NCBI GenBank assembly: GCA_033807695.1
Contig: CM066300.1
Location: 4,092,001-4,156,000, forward strand
Reading direction: 5' to 3'
DNA length: 64,000 nt
From: Daedaleopsis sinensis
Taxonomy: Eukaryota > Basidiomycota > Agaricomycetes > Polyporales > Polyporaceae
Positions 1-10,366 of the stretch are shown one piece after another. The translations under genes were made by a program, and so were the position numbers. The number at the start of each line of letters is the position of its first letter. The first letter of the stretch is position 1. The notes under the pieces are model-generated. The model saw nothing but the letters and a program-made list of their open reading frames with translations, ran no database searches and was not told where the DNA came from.

Positions 1-1932
1 TGATGCGTCCACCCAGATCCCTAGGTCTTGGCGCTCGCCCCGCGGCTGCAGGTAGCGCTTGACTCCGGGGCGCTCCAGGACATCCAGCCACCACTTCAAG
101 TCGGACACGAGCGACTTGGTCGGCCACCTCGTCGAGTGCTCGTTTTTGAATTTTCCGATGAAGGAGCACAGGTTGGTGAGGTATGCGCGTCCTTGCGGGT
201 AGACGAATGTTATGTGTGATAGGGTGCCGTTCAACTTGAGCATGCGATCGAGCCCAACCTGCTTCGAGCCCTCGCCCATCGCCTCCAGCGCTTCTCTGAC
301 GCGCGCGAGATACTTGGTGCGCTTTTTCTCTGGCAGCGACACCGATTTCTCCGGTAGGTTCCAGAGGAACCCCACATAGATCCCGATATAGCCATAGTCT
401 GTAGTCTTGATCAAGTGCCACTGGATGCCCAACCTCTCGGCGATGCGAAAGATGTCAGCAAGGCTGTGCGCGTACACCCACGTTCCGGGGATTAGTCCTT
501 TAGCAATCGGGAATCGTATGTTGTCGAGATCGTCTACCCACTTTTCATTCGGCCCATAGCCGAGCGCGTCTAGGATGTCCACTATCGCGTCCATGACCGC
601 GCCTTGGATCCCTGTGCCCGACCGGATGCCGAACGGCACGACGTGATCTATGAAGAATTGACCCGGCGCACACTGTACGACGATGTACTGCTTATGCGCC
701 GGGTGAACTGGGATGCGCCGGAAGGCCGCGTCGACGTCGAGGGTGGCCATCTGCGCACCCGGTGGGGCGTTCGCCACCTGCGAGGTTACGTTAGCCCTGG
801 TTCCGCTCAGCACCCGCGTTCCTCTGCTGCGAGCCGTCATTGGCTGTCGCGCCCCCCCGCGCTGTGTCCGCTGCACTCGCCCATCGCTGCAGCGCTCAGA
901 GCTCGCCCGCGTCGGCGGTCTAGTCGCGCCCGCACCGGCGATTCGACGCGCCCGTACCGGCGTTCAAGTCGCGCCCGTACCGGCGTTCAAGTCGCGCCCG
1001 TACCGGCGATTCGACGCGCCCGCACCGGCGTTCAGGTCGCGCCCGTACCGGCGTTCGTGTCACACCCGTACCGGCGTTGCAGCTCTCCCTCGCGGGCGAC
1101 TGTCGAACTGAATAAAACTCACATGCTCTGCTACCTTCGCCGCTGTTCCCCACTTCGTCGGGAAGTCGTCCGCGTCGATCATGTCGTTGACGGAGACCCC
1201 TTCGTCGTCCTTGAACGAACAGTTCTGCACGAGCCTAAAGCTGCCCGACGTCGCCCCCGCCTTCTCTACCACAGCCAGCGGTGACGATCGGAAATGCGAG
1301 CCTAGAATTTTCTGCACTTCTTGTTTTGAGTATGGGCCCGTCATGTGGCCAAGTTGCACTTGCTCGGTGAGGTATTCTTTTATGAATTCTATGTTATCGA
1401 TTCCTGCTTTGTGATTTTCGGGCGTGAAGGTCTTGGAAAGCGGTCGCATGTCGCCGATGGGGAAACCGTGTTTGAGTCGAGTCGCAAGAAGTGGGTGCCT
1501 ATCAAGAAGATTAAGTTCGCGCAGCATTTTCTCGAATTCCTCTGCGCGATACGTGGTGATGATCCGCTCCTTCTCAGAAGCACCGCTTACTCGCGGCGTG
1601 ATGACTGGAGGATCCACAGAGCGAGCAGATGTGTCCACCGGATTGGCCGAGAGCGCAGCCTCGGCCGGTCTGGCAGGCCGCGGGCCCTCGCGTGTTCCAT
1701 CTGATACATATCTCCCTTCCCCCTTTGACCGCGACGAGCTTCCCGCCTGAGAAGACGGCGCTGGCGGCGCCTCCTCCGACGGTCTTCGTCCGCGCGCAGG
1801 ATGAAGCCTTGTGCCCGAGCTCCCCACACGTGAGGCAGAGAAGCCCCCCGGGCGCGGGCGACCTGCCCCTCTGAAAGGGCTTCCCTCCCTCGCGGTTGGA
1901 ACCGCCGTCGCCCCGGAACCCTCCGTGGCCAC
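1..1932 (-). CDS. Reverse transcriptase / RNase H (pol) of a DIRS-like retroelement, cut by the window edge
   Basis: The minus strand codes for a reverse transcriptase running off the left edge. Residues before about 1560 are low-complexity and overlap gag; recognisable pol sequence begins near there. The first block ends at AAKVAEH (1123). A GTGAGT donor at 1122 and a CAG acceptor at 778 bound a 345 bp intron whose removal joins the frame in phase 0 to VANAPPGAQMATLDVDAAFR (777 downward). The palm follows, with WVDDLDN (540-520) in the place of the family's YxDD motif and FGIRSGTGIQG before it. The block DLKWWLDVL followed by GIWVDAS at the edge is the start of an RNase H domain, an arrangement I associate with DIRS/tyrosine-recombinase elements rather than Ty3. 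No stop interrupts the joined frame. RNase H, methyltransferase or recombinase modules would lie outside the window. The class assignment is inference. Confidence 0.8.
778..1122 (-). other. Intron (or intron-like insertion) inside the RT gene
   Basis: This 345 bp segment begins GTGAGT and ends CTCGCAG on the minus strand. It interrupts the RT frame exactly between codons AEH and VANAPP. Read through, it hits a stop near 1060. Removing it restores conserved RT sequence. It is much longer than the 45-60 bp introns of the window, mostly because of the internal minisatellite. Confidence 0.7.
923..1080. repeat. Minisatellite, seven 22-23 bp units
   Basis: Seven head-to-tail units share the core gcgcccgtaccggcg. 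They alternate between endings attc, ttcaa and ttcgt, giving 22 or 23 bp units and 158 bp in total. The last unit is the most diverged. The array lies wholly inside the RT intron, where length change would not shift the reading frame. Confidence 0.9.
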
Positions 1933-3364
1933 CGCCGCGATCCCCTCTGTCGTTCCGGTCGCTCCTGTCGTACGGTTGGAATCTCGACGAGGAAGCCTGT
2001 GGTTGCGTCCTCATGGCCTGTACCTGCTTGACCGCCCAGGTATTGCACGTCTGCGCAAGTTCCTGGCAGTACGTGGCCGACCCCACGTAGAACCGGATGT
2101 GACGCTTCGTGGCGAAGTAGGCGCGACGGATGTTGATGTCGAACTCGAGCAGACCGGGAAACCGATCCTTGAAGTCCGATTGCCGGCAAAGATATTCGAA
2201 GTGCTCGACGAACCGCTCGTGGACGTCCAGGCTGCAGATGCCTTTGAGTATGCCGAGATAGTTGGGGTAAGCGTCCTTCCACTCCTCCGGTTTCAGGAGC
2301 AACTCGTCCGACCATTTGGTGACGTCGACGATGGCCCTCTTGGCGCCGCTGTGGTCGTGATGCGTCGCCATGGTAAGCTGCACCGTGCCCTTCGAGACCG
2401 CCGCGATTGCTTCGCTCGTGCAAAGGGTCAGGGGTAGGTGGAACCCCAGCGTGATCATGCTCTGCAATTTTGGGTCAGCTCTGACGAGACTCTGATCAAA
2501 CAGCTCGAGGCCCTGCGATCCTTCGTCGACGTCCTCGATGAGCTGTGGTGCTGACGTCTGCGCGCTAGAGTTCGCTTGCGCGCTAGTCCCAACGTCCGCG
2601 CTGGTGCTCGGAGTCGTCGCCAGCTTGTCCACGTACGCCAGCATCTTTTCGAAGGCTCCGGATCCGACGTCCTTGGCCATGGATAGCATGTCCGCGACCT
2701 GCTGCAAGTTGGATGCGACCGGGTTGCTGGGTACCGAACTGGCGGTTGCGACCGTCGGTTTCGACGCGTTGACGCCCGTTCCCGTGGGTGTAAGCGCTGA
2801 GATTGCGTTCGCCCGACGGGAGAACAGCGGCGTGGCCACGTTCCCCCCCGCCGGTTGGTTCGATTGCGTCCGCCGAGGACCCGTTAGGTTCCCGGACACG
2901 GTTGGTACCCTCCGTTGCGTCACTCGAGGTGCGGTGGCGTTTGCGTTGGCGGGAGGCGTCGGGTTCGTGGCGCTGTTGTTGGCCGCCGTCGACGTCGCCG
3001 CCGGAGGCGTCGGGTCTAGGATCGCTTCGTCGCCCGAGACCTCGGCTTCGCCACCTTCCCTTCTCTCCTTTCTCGCCGCGTTCCTTGCCGACCTCTTTTC
3101 GTTCTCACGAAATCTCCCTTCTGCATTGCTGAGATCTGGTGCCTGAGCCCCAGACGCGCCACCAGTGTTTGGAAGTTGGCTATATGCGCCCGGGTTTCGC
3201 CCCCCGACTCCTTCTGGTCCTGTAATCGTCATGATCAGAAAGATTTTGGAGAGATATGAGACACAACGAGTCGTTGACTCCAATATTAAAAGGTTTTTGA
3301 CGAGAGGACGATATGGCGGGAGGCAAGCTGTTAGGCGCCCCTGGGGGCCCAAGCTCTCCCGCAT
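1574..3364 (-). CDS. Gag-like protein of the same retroelement with two CCHC zinc knuckles
   Basis: An open frame of up to 596 codons lies upstream of and overlapping pol. The likely start is the Met at 3232 (MTITGPEGVGG), because the first 44 codons are poor and lysine/leucine-biased. The N-terminal half is Ala/Pro/Thr-rich and disordered. The middle (about 2530-2040) holds a helical capsid-like region. An Arg/Gly/Asp-rich stretch follows, then CLTCGELGHKASSC (CX2CX4HX4C, classical gag knuckle) and CSLCGSSSHHAASKRC (a variant with CX2C...H...C) at the C terminus. Gag stops at 1574 and the conserved part of pol begins at about the same place, one nucleotide forward in frame, so pol is probably made by +1 frameshifting or splicing. 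The knuckles and the neighbouring RT make the gag call firm; the capsid fold is inferred. Confidence 0.8.
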   Translation of the reverse strand: MRESLGPQGRLTACLPPYRPLVKNLLILESTTRCVSYLSKIFLIMTITGPEGVGGRNPGAYSQLPNTGGASGAQAPDLSNAEGRFRENEKRSARNAARKERREGGEAEVSGDEAILDPTPPAATSTAANNSATNPTPPANANATAPRVTQRRVPTVSGNLTGPRRTQSNQPAGGNVATPLFSRRANAISALTPTGTGVNASKPTVATASSVPSNPVASNLQQVADMLSMAKDVGSGAFEKMLAYVDKLATTPSTSADVGTSAQANSSAQTSAPQLIEDVDEGSQGLELFDQSLVRADPKLQSMITLGFHLPLTLCTSEAIAAVSKGTVQLTMATHHDHSGAKRAIVDVTKWSDELLLKPEEWKDAYPNYLGILKGICSLDVHERFVEHFEYLCRQSDFKDRFPGLLEFDINIRRAYFATKRHIRFYVGSATYCQELAQTCNTWAVKQVQAMRTQPQASSSRFQPYDRSDRNDRGDRGGGHGGFRGDGGSNREGGKPFQRGRSPAPGGLLCLTCGELGHKASSCARTKTVGGGAASAVFSGGKLVAVKGGREICIRWNTRGPAACQTGRGCALGQSGGHICSLCGSSSHHAASKRCF

Positions 3365-4767
3365 TAGTCCTCTCCTGCTTAGTAAGCCCTCGTTCGGTCC
3401 GCGCTCGCGAGCTCGCGCATTCCGAACTTCAAAGTCTGCGACGTTCCGCGACTCGTTCTCGGGTGCTCCTGCCTGCTCTCGTCCACGCCGACAGCGTCTC
3501 CGTACACGGAACGCCCAGGTCCTCCGGACAGAAACGACGCCGCTATATTCGACTCTATAGGGCTTCCAAGTAGCGCTGCTAACCAGTACCTTACGTCTCC
3601 TTTACTCTGCCTTCAGCGCGCGTGGACCACAATGAACCTTCACGCAAGGCCTTCCTAGACATCACTTGGAGAAGGATTCCTCCTTCGCACATCCAGGAAT
3701 TCGCCCCGAAATACACGAGGTAGGAATCCTCGAGGGACAGCCGGCGAGTCGTGTTGTCTGGCGATCCATGGTCCAAACCTCGGATCGACTAGTGACATGG
3801 CCATGGGACCCTCTCCCGACGGACGTCGATTTTTTCGATCTCCGAATACACCAACGCCAACTCCTCGGCGTTCCGTCGACGCGCCTTTCCGTCCATCCTC
3901 ATGCGAACCCCGGGCAAAGACACGGATTGCGTAACAGGGTTCGCGCCGACGACGCCTCGAGGTGGTTGCACGCCAGTCCCACAGCGCACTGCGCTCGCAC
4001 GTCTCGTTCGAACTCGACGCGCCGCGTCCCATGATGCTGACAGACTCCACTCACAGCACACGAGTCGCCCCACCCCCGAGGCGCGGCATCCCATTCATCC
4101 TTCGGATTCCCTCCCGGCTCGTGTGGCCAAGCACTCACGCACCGTGCGCAGCCGGGACACGAGCACTCCGACGCAGCGAACGAGCTCGTTCGCAACTTCT
4201 CCGTGTCGATCGAGACTGGTTCTTCCCAGCTAGAATCATCCGAACGCGTCTGTTCCTGCTTCTGCAACGCCCATGGCGCGTGCGTCTCACCCATCCTCGA
4301 CGTCATCGTGCGCTGCCTCCTGAACGCGCAGATAGCCTGTGCCTGTGCATCGATCTTCGGAGGTCGTTCCGGGAACAAGAGATAGGTGATGTCAAGCTTG
4401 CCACGAGGTAGAGGACGCAGACGTTGTGGCCAGCACACATGACCGCAGACTTACCCCCAAAATAAACCGTTCAATTATTGCAATCGATACCTACTCACCT
4501 TGTCATTTCTCGCCATTTCCTATCGAATTCCACGACAAACAATTATTTTTGTCGAGCCGAAATCCCAACCGGGCGTAACGTAGCGCGTGGGGTCCACCGT
4601 CGTCCAGGTGGCGCGGCACGGCGCTCCATTTCCAAACCAACAGAGTGGTGTTTCGTCGCCCACCCACACTCGCACACTCGCTTCACGGTTCCTCCCAGAA
4701 TGGCATGGTCGTCGTTCGGGCAAGTAATTTGAACACCGATGGCCGAAGCCAAATAGTCAATTCGTGA
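3365..4767. other. No supported gene; flank of the retroelement and 3' side of the SYO1-like gene
   Basis: About 1.4 kb. Several overlapping open frames exist on both strands between 3590 and 4440, but none resembles a protein family and codon composition gives no preference. The part next to gag may be the untranslated 5' region of the retroelement. I found no terminal repeat matching the other visible parts of the element. Confidence 0.5.
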
Positions 4768-7443
4768 TCAGAGCCTGAGTTCCCTCCGGTACTGGATGAA
4801 CGCCACCAGGTTGTCCCGCACCTCCTCTCCCCGAATGCGAAGTTCGCGCTCTCTTTTGCGGTCGACACCGCGCACCGCCCGACGTACGCCCTCAACGGAC
4901 TGCACGAGCGCGTCGAGGTAGCGCCCTTGCCGAAAGTTTACGTCGTAGGGGAGCGTCTCGTCTGAGTAAATATCGATAAGCGCGGACACGGCCTGCAGCA
5001 GCGGTTCGGTGGGCGTCGGCGGGTTTGCTGATGGAGGGAGTAGCGACAGGAGGTACGAAGAGATGATCTAGGACGCGGGCAGAGGAACCCCACAACAGTC
5101 AAAAGAGGAAAAATAATTGGTGGTCAGCCGATCATCCCCGCGCACTAATAGAGAAAAGGGAAGGTGCGCCAGAAAGATGCAGAAAAAGAGTTTATCGAGA
5201 TAAATATTGTAGCATCACTCACCCGGTTAGCATCCACGGACTCGGGGTGCTGCGCTAAGCACTCCAAGGTCCCGATCGCCTTGACCTTCACGCCGATGTC
5301 CGGAGTCGCAGCGAAAAATTGGGTGAGCACTTGGATATGCTCCTCGGTTGGGACTAACGAGCCCTTCCATGTGTTGCCCACCCCCCAAAGCACCCCCACG
5401 CCGATATCCCACATTTCTCTCCGCCGCTCCTGGCCGGGCGCTGAGATGTCCGTGCCCGCCGCACCCAGTGCACGCCATACGGCATCGAAGACCGTCCGGC
5501 CTTGCTCTGGCGCGAGACCAGACGACCGGCCACCCAGAGACGTCGCCATGGAAAGGAAAATGTTATTCAGGCACTCGAGCGCGCTGACATGAATCGCGCC
5601 GAGCGCCGATGTCGTTGGAGGATGCGGCGACGGCGAGCCGAGTGGAGGAAAAGACAGCGCGGTCGGGTGGACGTATTTCAGCAGCGGGGCGACGAGGGTG
5701 GTGAAGAAGGCCGGCACCTGCGGCACTTGCGCGGCTGGTGTAGCATCGGTAACACTCACGTCGACGTCGGCGTCATCCATGGCTTCGTCGTCATCGTGTT
5801 CTGTAACGTTCATGAGCGGTAGTGAATCAGCAACGGACTAGTAAGGGCTCGATGCGCCGCGACGCACCTTCTTCCTCGTTATGCGCCTCCGAGTCGGCAC
5901 CAGATGGCCCGCTGAAAATCTCCGGGTCAGGCAGTGTGGCACACACGCCTGTGAGAATCTCCAGAGCGAGCTGGACCGTGCGCAGCCGAGTCTCTAGCCG
6001 TTCAAGCTCAAGCTCGGAAGATGTCTTGTGATCGGACTTAGGTGCATGTTTTAGTGACAGGTCCTCAAATTCTGAGATAGACTCCTATGGATGGCTCAGA
6101 AGGTGCGCACGAGCATGACCTAGCGGTGATAAGATGCCTACCTGATTGTTAATCGCACGCTGAGCTGTCTGGGCCGCTTCTTGGATATCAATTGACGTCA
6201 ATACTGGCTCCAATGTCGGGAAAACAACGTCCCGGTCGAGATCCAAGGTCGCGGCGGCGGAGGGGGGAGGTATGGGTGAGATGTTTTTGAGAATTCCTGC
6301 GAAGCCGTCTCAGTGACAGGAGGAAACCTAAGCGATGTGGAAACGCACCGCAGCACAGGACACGGAAGGCAGAAGCTCGTGCATCAGAAGCCTCCTTCTC
6401 CTTGCCGTTCGATTTCGCCGTCGCGCCTGTTGAGCGCACTATCGCGAGGAGACATGCCGTGTACTCAGCATTGGACCGCACTTCCTCGATGATGGGGTAG
6501 TTCTCATCCGTCAAGACGTAGAGACACTGAGCTATCACCATGGATACTCCATAAGTCTTCTATAAGGTACACACGTTTGTACGAAAGGTACTGACCGGCT
6601 GCAGTCGCTGTTGACACAGGAAGCTTGTCCCTGGCAGCAAGGAACGACATCAGGAAGGGTACGAGCGAAATCTGGTTGATCGCGTTCAGGGCCTTGTTCG
6701 AGGTCTCTCTGGGCTTCGTTAATTCAAGGGACGCATCGAAGTGTTGGAGGGTAGCTGTACACTTACGACAGGCACCACAGGATTGTGATCACATTGTCCG
6801 CAAACTCATAGACGAGCTTCTGCGCATTCTCCGGAGCATTCTTAGGTGATTCCAGGAACTGTGACAACGTCTGCGAAATCTAGCGGTGGAATTATATTTA
6901 GCTAGGAACGATCCAACGCATTTTGTAGAGTTACCTTGGGCACAAACGTTTTTAGGGGGGCCAGAATGTTCTTGTTGTACATCTCGGCGCAAATATCAAA
7001 ACCGCCGTCGACGCACAGGTTTCTAATTTCAAGCGTTCTGTAAACCGTATGTGCGTTCCGAGGGTATGAACATACCTCAAGCAACCTGTCGCTTCCACCA
7101 CGACCTCTTCCTCGCTATCAGACAAGCGTGTTATTAACGTGCCGACGATATTTTTGCCTTGTAGCAATCGTCTTGTCGAAGGATCGTTCTGGATGAGGTT
7201 CGAGACTGCGACACATGCCCATTTGCGTTCTGCAGGATCGATGCTCTCCATCTATATCACCGTTGCGTCAAGTACCTAGAGCGGCCGATCGGCATGGCTA
7301 CTCACTTTCTGTATTATAGGCAGAATTGCTTCGCTTTTTGAAGAAGATGCCGAGGCAGATGCTAGCCCTTTTGGTAGATGCGAGTCCGGTACTCGCATTG
7401 GGTTATGTCTGCGCATGTTGCGCTTCTTCTGTGACTTGCCCAT
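4768..7443 (-). CDS. SYO1-like HEAT/ARM repeat protein (symportin for ribosomal proteins uL18/uL5)
   Basis: Multi-exon gene. In the family, Syo1 binds Rpl5 and Rpl11 together and carries them to the nucleus with importin Kap104 for 5S RNP assembly. The start at 7443 gives the basic N terminus MGKSQKKRNMRRHNP, which fits a nuclear import signal. Exons visible at 7443-7306, 7251-7076 (ERKWACVAVSNLIQND, an ARM-type helix pair), 7037-6935, and from 6879, then blocks to 5145. RLRTVQLALEILTGVCA near 5990-5940 is a family-like helix. The C-terminal exon contains SALIDIYSDETLPYDVNFR and ends VAFIQYRRELRL, the conserved C-terminal block. An acidic stretch (EHDDDEAMDDADVDV, about 5810-5765) sits in the middle, as in other Syo1 proteins. 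The gene is divergent from FIP1, 483 bp apart. Exact borders of the middle exons were not all resolved. Confidence 0.85.
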
Positions 7444-7926
7444 AGTCGCAAGGTGTTCCCTTCGAAGGCCGAGTTATCCCTCAGAATGCGCGGATGTCCG
7501 AAGGTGAGAGACAGAATCGCGTGCAAGCTGGTGAACCTCGGGACGGGTTTGCTAGTGAGGTATTCAAGAGGACCAGATCCAAGCTCAGGATATCTGCGGG
7601 CTGGTCGCCTTCGAGCAAAGGAAGCAGCCTACAAGCAGGACAAGTTGAAGAGGAGGACGGAATGTGGCTGAGGACGCCGGAACGCAAAGGCGAAATTTCA
7701 GGATCGAGATCACGTGCGCTCAGATCCTCGATCACTACTAGACGCGTGTCGCGCGCCTTGCCGGAGGTGGTATTGTCCGTGCACCCTTTGACTGGAACCC
7801 TTCAACTTCGCCTTAAACTCTCTAACTGTTCTAGCTTGCCCAGCTCGCCGGTTTCTGACTGCGTGGACCAAGTGTGAGTGGCTCTTTCTTTATCCGCGTT
7901 CCATTCATTCATCCCCCACGGTTAGC
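7444..7926. promoter_or_regulatory. Shared upstream region of SYO1-like and FIP1 genes
   Basis: 483 bp between two divergent start codons. It is rich in purines on the plus strand near 7600-7680 and holds an ACGCGT hexamer at 7742-7747. A 127-codon open frame crosses it on the plus strand but resembles nothing I know. Treated as promoter and 5' UTR. Confidence 0.5.
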
Positions 7927-10187
7927 ATGGATGACGACGACAGCTACTTGTACGGAGAATCGACCGCGGAGGAGCCGGTGAAGGCTGAAGTGCAGACATC
8001 TGGTGAGATTCCGGTCGGACACGAGGGAAAGGTTGCACACCCTGTCTACCTTTCTTGTACTTTCTCTACGTGCAATGGAAATTCTCATAACCCTTACCCA
8101 ACCGGTGTGATGATTAGTGCCGCAACCGTGAGTGATCGTTTGTGCTAGCTCAAGCTGTAAGCCCTCTCATGCGCATACTGCGTCAGGATATCCTTAGAGC
8201 AGACCCGTTCTGCTACGGAAGGTTTGGTTGCGAAGTTTGAAGAGCAAGCTGCAGACGCAAACAACGAAGACGGCGTCGAGGAGGATCCTGAAGAGAACGA
8301 AGCTGGCGAGGAGGAGGATGAGGATGAAGACGACGACAGTGAAGATGTAAGCTCGCGTCATTCTCTAGCCCGAGCCCCATGGCTCACCACCCCACAGGAT
8401 GTCGAGATTATCATGGAAGAACCACAGTCCCGACGGTCGTTAGACTTCCGGTGTGTGTGATGGTCTCAATGGTTTCCCTCTAAGCTAAACGACACCCAGA
8501 CAAATCAGACCAGCTAGCACTCGTTCAACTAGTGCGACGTTCTCAACGCCCCAAAGACGTAAGCTCTGCTTGCCTTCGTGACGGCGACCATCGTACACTC
8601 ATCCACTTGCCAGCACCGCAGCCGCCGCCATCTTTGACGACGGAGTACACTCCACGCGAGCGAGCGACACTAACCAAATCATCCTCCACACCTCAGCCCG
8701 CATCACAAGCCCAGACGCCACTTCCTTCCATTGCTGCTCAACCTGGAACTACGGAGAAGCCTGCAGAGGCCGAGAAGGAAGCAGCCAAAGATACCGGCCC
8801 GGACCCCAGCACCCTTCCACCAGCGACAGCCCCTCCATCACACCCGTCTATCAACCCTTCAGCAGTCGGGAAATTGGATGGCCGCTCAATCTTGGAGGTT
8901 GACCTGAACTCCTTAGCAGAGAAGCCGTGGAGAAGGCCGGGCTCAGACATCAGCGACTGGTTCAACTATGGCTTCGACGAGGTTTCATGGGAGGCCTACT
9001 GCTACCGGAGGCAAGAGCTCGGCGAGCATGCAGGGATGCTGAAGAACAATGTTCTTGTGCGCACTTGTTCCGCTCCGTGTGTTGAATGGACACTCATAAT
9101 TTCTCGTAGAACTTCTCCGGGATGTCCGAAGACCAACTCATCGCCCTTCCCCCCGACGTCCGTGCCATGGTCATGGCGGGCGCGACGACCGTCATGGCCG
9201 GAGGCGGTGGCGGTGGCCCCGGCGGCGGTGGCATGATGCCCCCTGGCGCAGGCATGAACATGAACGGCGGCCCGATGATGAACCAGATGATGATGATGAA
9301 CCCCATGATGGACATGGGCGTGGGCATGGGCGACATGAGCATGATGCAAGACGGCGGTGGAGGTGGGGGCGGGGGGCCTCAAGGCGGCGCACAGGGCGCG
9401 TCCGAGGGACAGGTAGGCATGGGCATGGGCGTCGGAGAGGGCTTCGGGCCCGGCGGGGGTCCCGGGGGCCAAGGCATGATGGGCATTGGTATGAACCCGG
9501 ACTTCGCAATGCAGGTGAGTGGCCTGCGTCTGCGTGCAACCGATGCTCGGGTTGTTCATCGTCGTGCGCCCACGGTGCAGGATCCGAATGCGATGGGCCC
9601 GCAAATGTACCCTGGCATGGAGGGAAGCGGCACGCCTACACCTGTGCCTTCCGGTCCGTCTCGGGGGGTGGCCCCAGGATTCCGTGCGCGGGGTATGCCT
9701 CAGGGCATGCGTGGCCGTGGAGCAGGATTCGCTGGTCGTGGACGAGGTGCGTCGGTCTCTGCCTCCCTGTATTTCCTCGTAATACGAGATTGAGATGGTA
9801 TTCGCAGGTGTTCCTATGCGACCTGCGTCGCCCTTGCCGCCCAACGTTCCGACCGGTCCCCGCAACAAGAATAAATACAAGGACATCGACGGTAGTGCGC
9901 CCGCTGTAGACGGTTTGGACTACGGTGGTGGTGCCGGCGGCGGCGGAGGTGGAAACGGCGCTGGAGCAGGCGGCGGCGAACGGGACCGCAGCGAGCGCAG
10001 TGAACGGAGTGAGCGCGATCGAAAGGAGCGTGGCACACCCGACCTGGATGAACGGGACAGGAGTAGCAGGTGCGTGCTTTGTCCATTCAGAATGAGACAT
10101 GAGACTCATGTATATGCGACGACCGTTAGAAAACGGAGGGCCTCTCCTGGAGAGCGCGAGGAAAGCAGGAGTTCTAAACGGCGGTAG
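7927..10187 (+). CDS. FIP1: Pre-mRNA polyadenylation factor FIP1
   Basis: Fip1 tethers poly(A) polymerase to the cleavage and polyadenylation factor complex in the nucleus. Ten exons: 7927-8002, 8118-8127, 8187-8346, 8398-8450, 8500-8558, 8614-9056, 9110-9514, 9581-9746, 9808-10069, 10130-10187. They total 1692 nt, a multiple of three, giving 563 aa. The N terminus is acidic (MDDDDSYLYG, then a Glu/Asp run ending DVEIIMEEPQ). The Fip1 motif is plain: GKLDGRSILEVDLNSLAEKP, then WRRPGSDISDWFNYGFDE and TWEAYCxRQ-like sequence (SWEAYCYRRQ). A Met/Gly-rich low-complexity region, RGRG-type repeats and a C-terminal Arg/Asp/Glu/Ser tail (ERSERSERDRKERG) follow, as in fungal and animal Fip1. The second exon is only 10 nt and is the least certain part; without it or an equivalent the frame does not close. 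Confidence 0.93.
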
Positions 10188-10366
10188 CCACGTTCCTCCT
10201 TTGTGTTTTTAGTACCGTACTGTCCGTCGCCCGTTGAATCCATGCATAATTCCTACCACTTGGTGGCATTTCTACGAACCCAGCAGATGAGTTGTGCGAT
10301 GAACGCATGCCGTATTAGATGAGTGTATGCGATACAAGGCCGAATCTCTAGAGGTGTCCGCCGAGA

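Noticed and set aside
923..1080. Tandem array considered as a CRISPR-like array
   Set aside because: Units are directly adjacent with no spacers, and the host is a eukaryote. It is a minisatellite.
604..1284. Long plus-strand open frames over the RT intron
   Set aside because: They result from the GC-rich minisatellite, which has no stops in several frames. The minus strand codes for conserved RT sequence on both sides.
1..3364. Ty3/gypsy classification of the retroelement
   Set aside because: No YxDD motif in Ty3 context, no protease block between gag and RT, and the RT to RNase H transition (LKWWLDVL...GIWVDAS) fits the DIRS group better. The class remains inference until the rest of the element is seen.
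3591..4438. Overlapping open frames on both strands, up to 179 codons
   Set aside because: No family resemblance, no consistent splice structure and mutual overlap. Kept as unassigned sequence.
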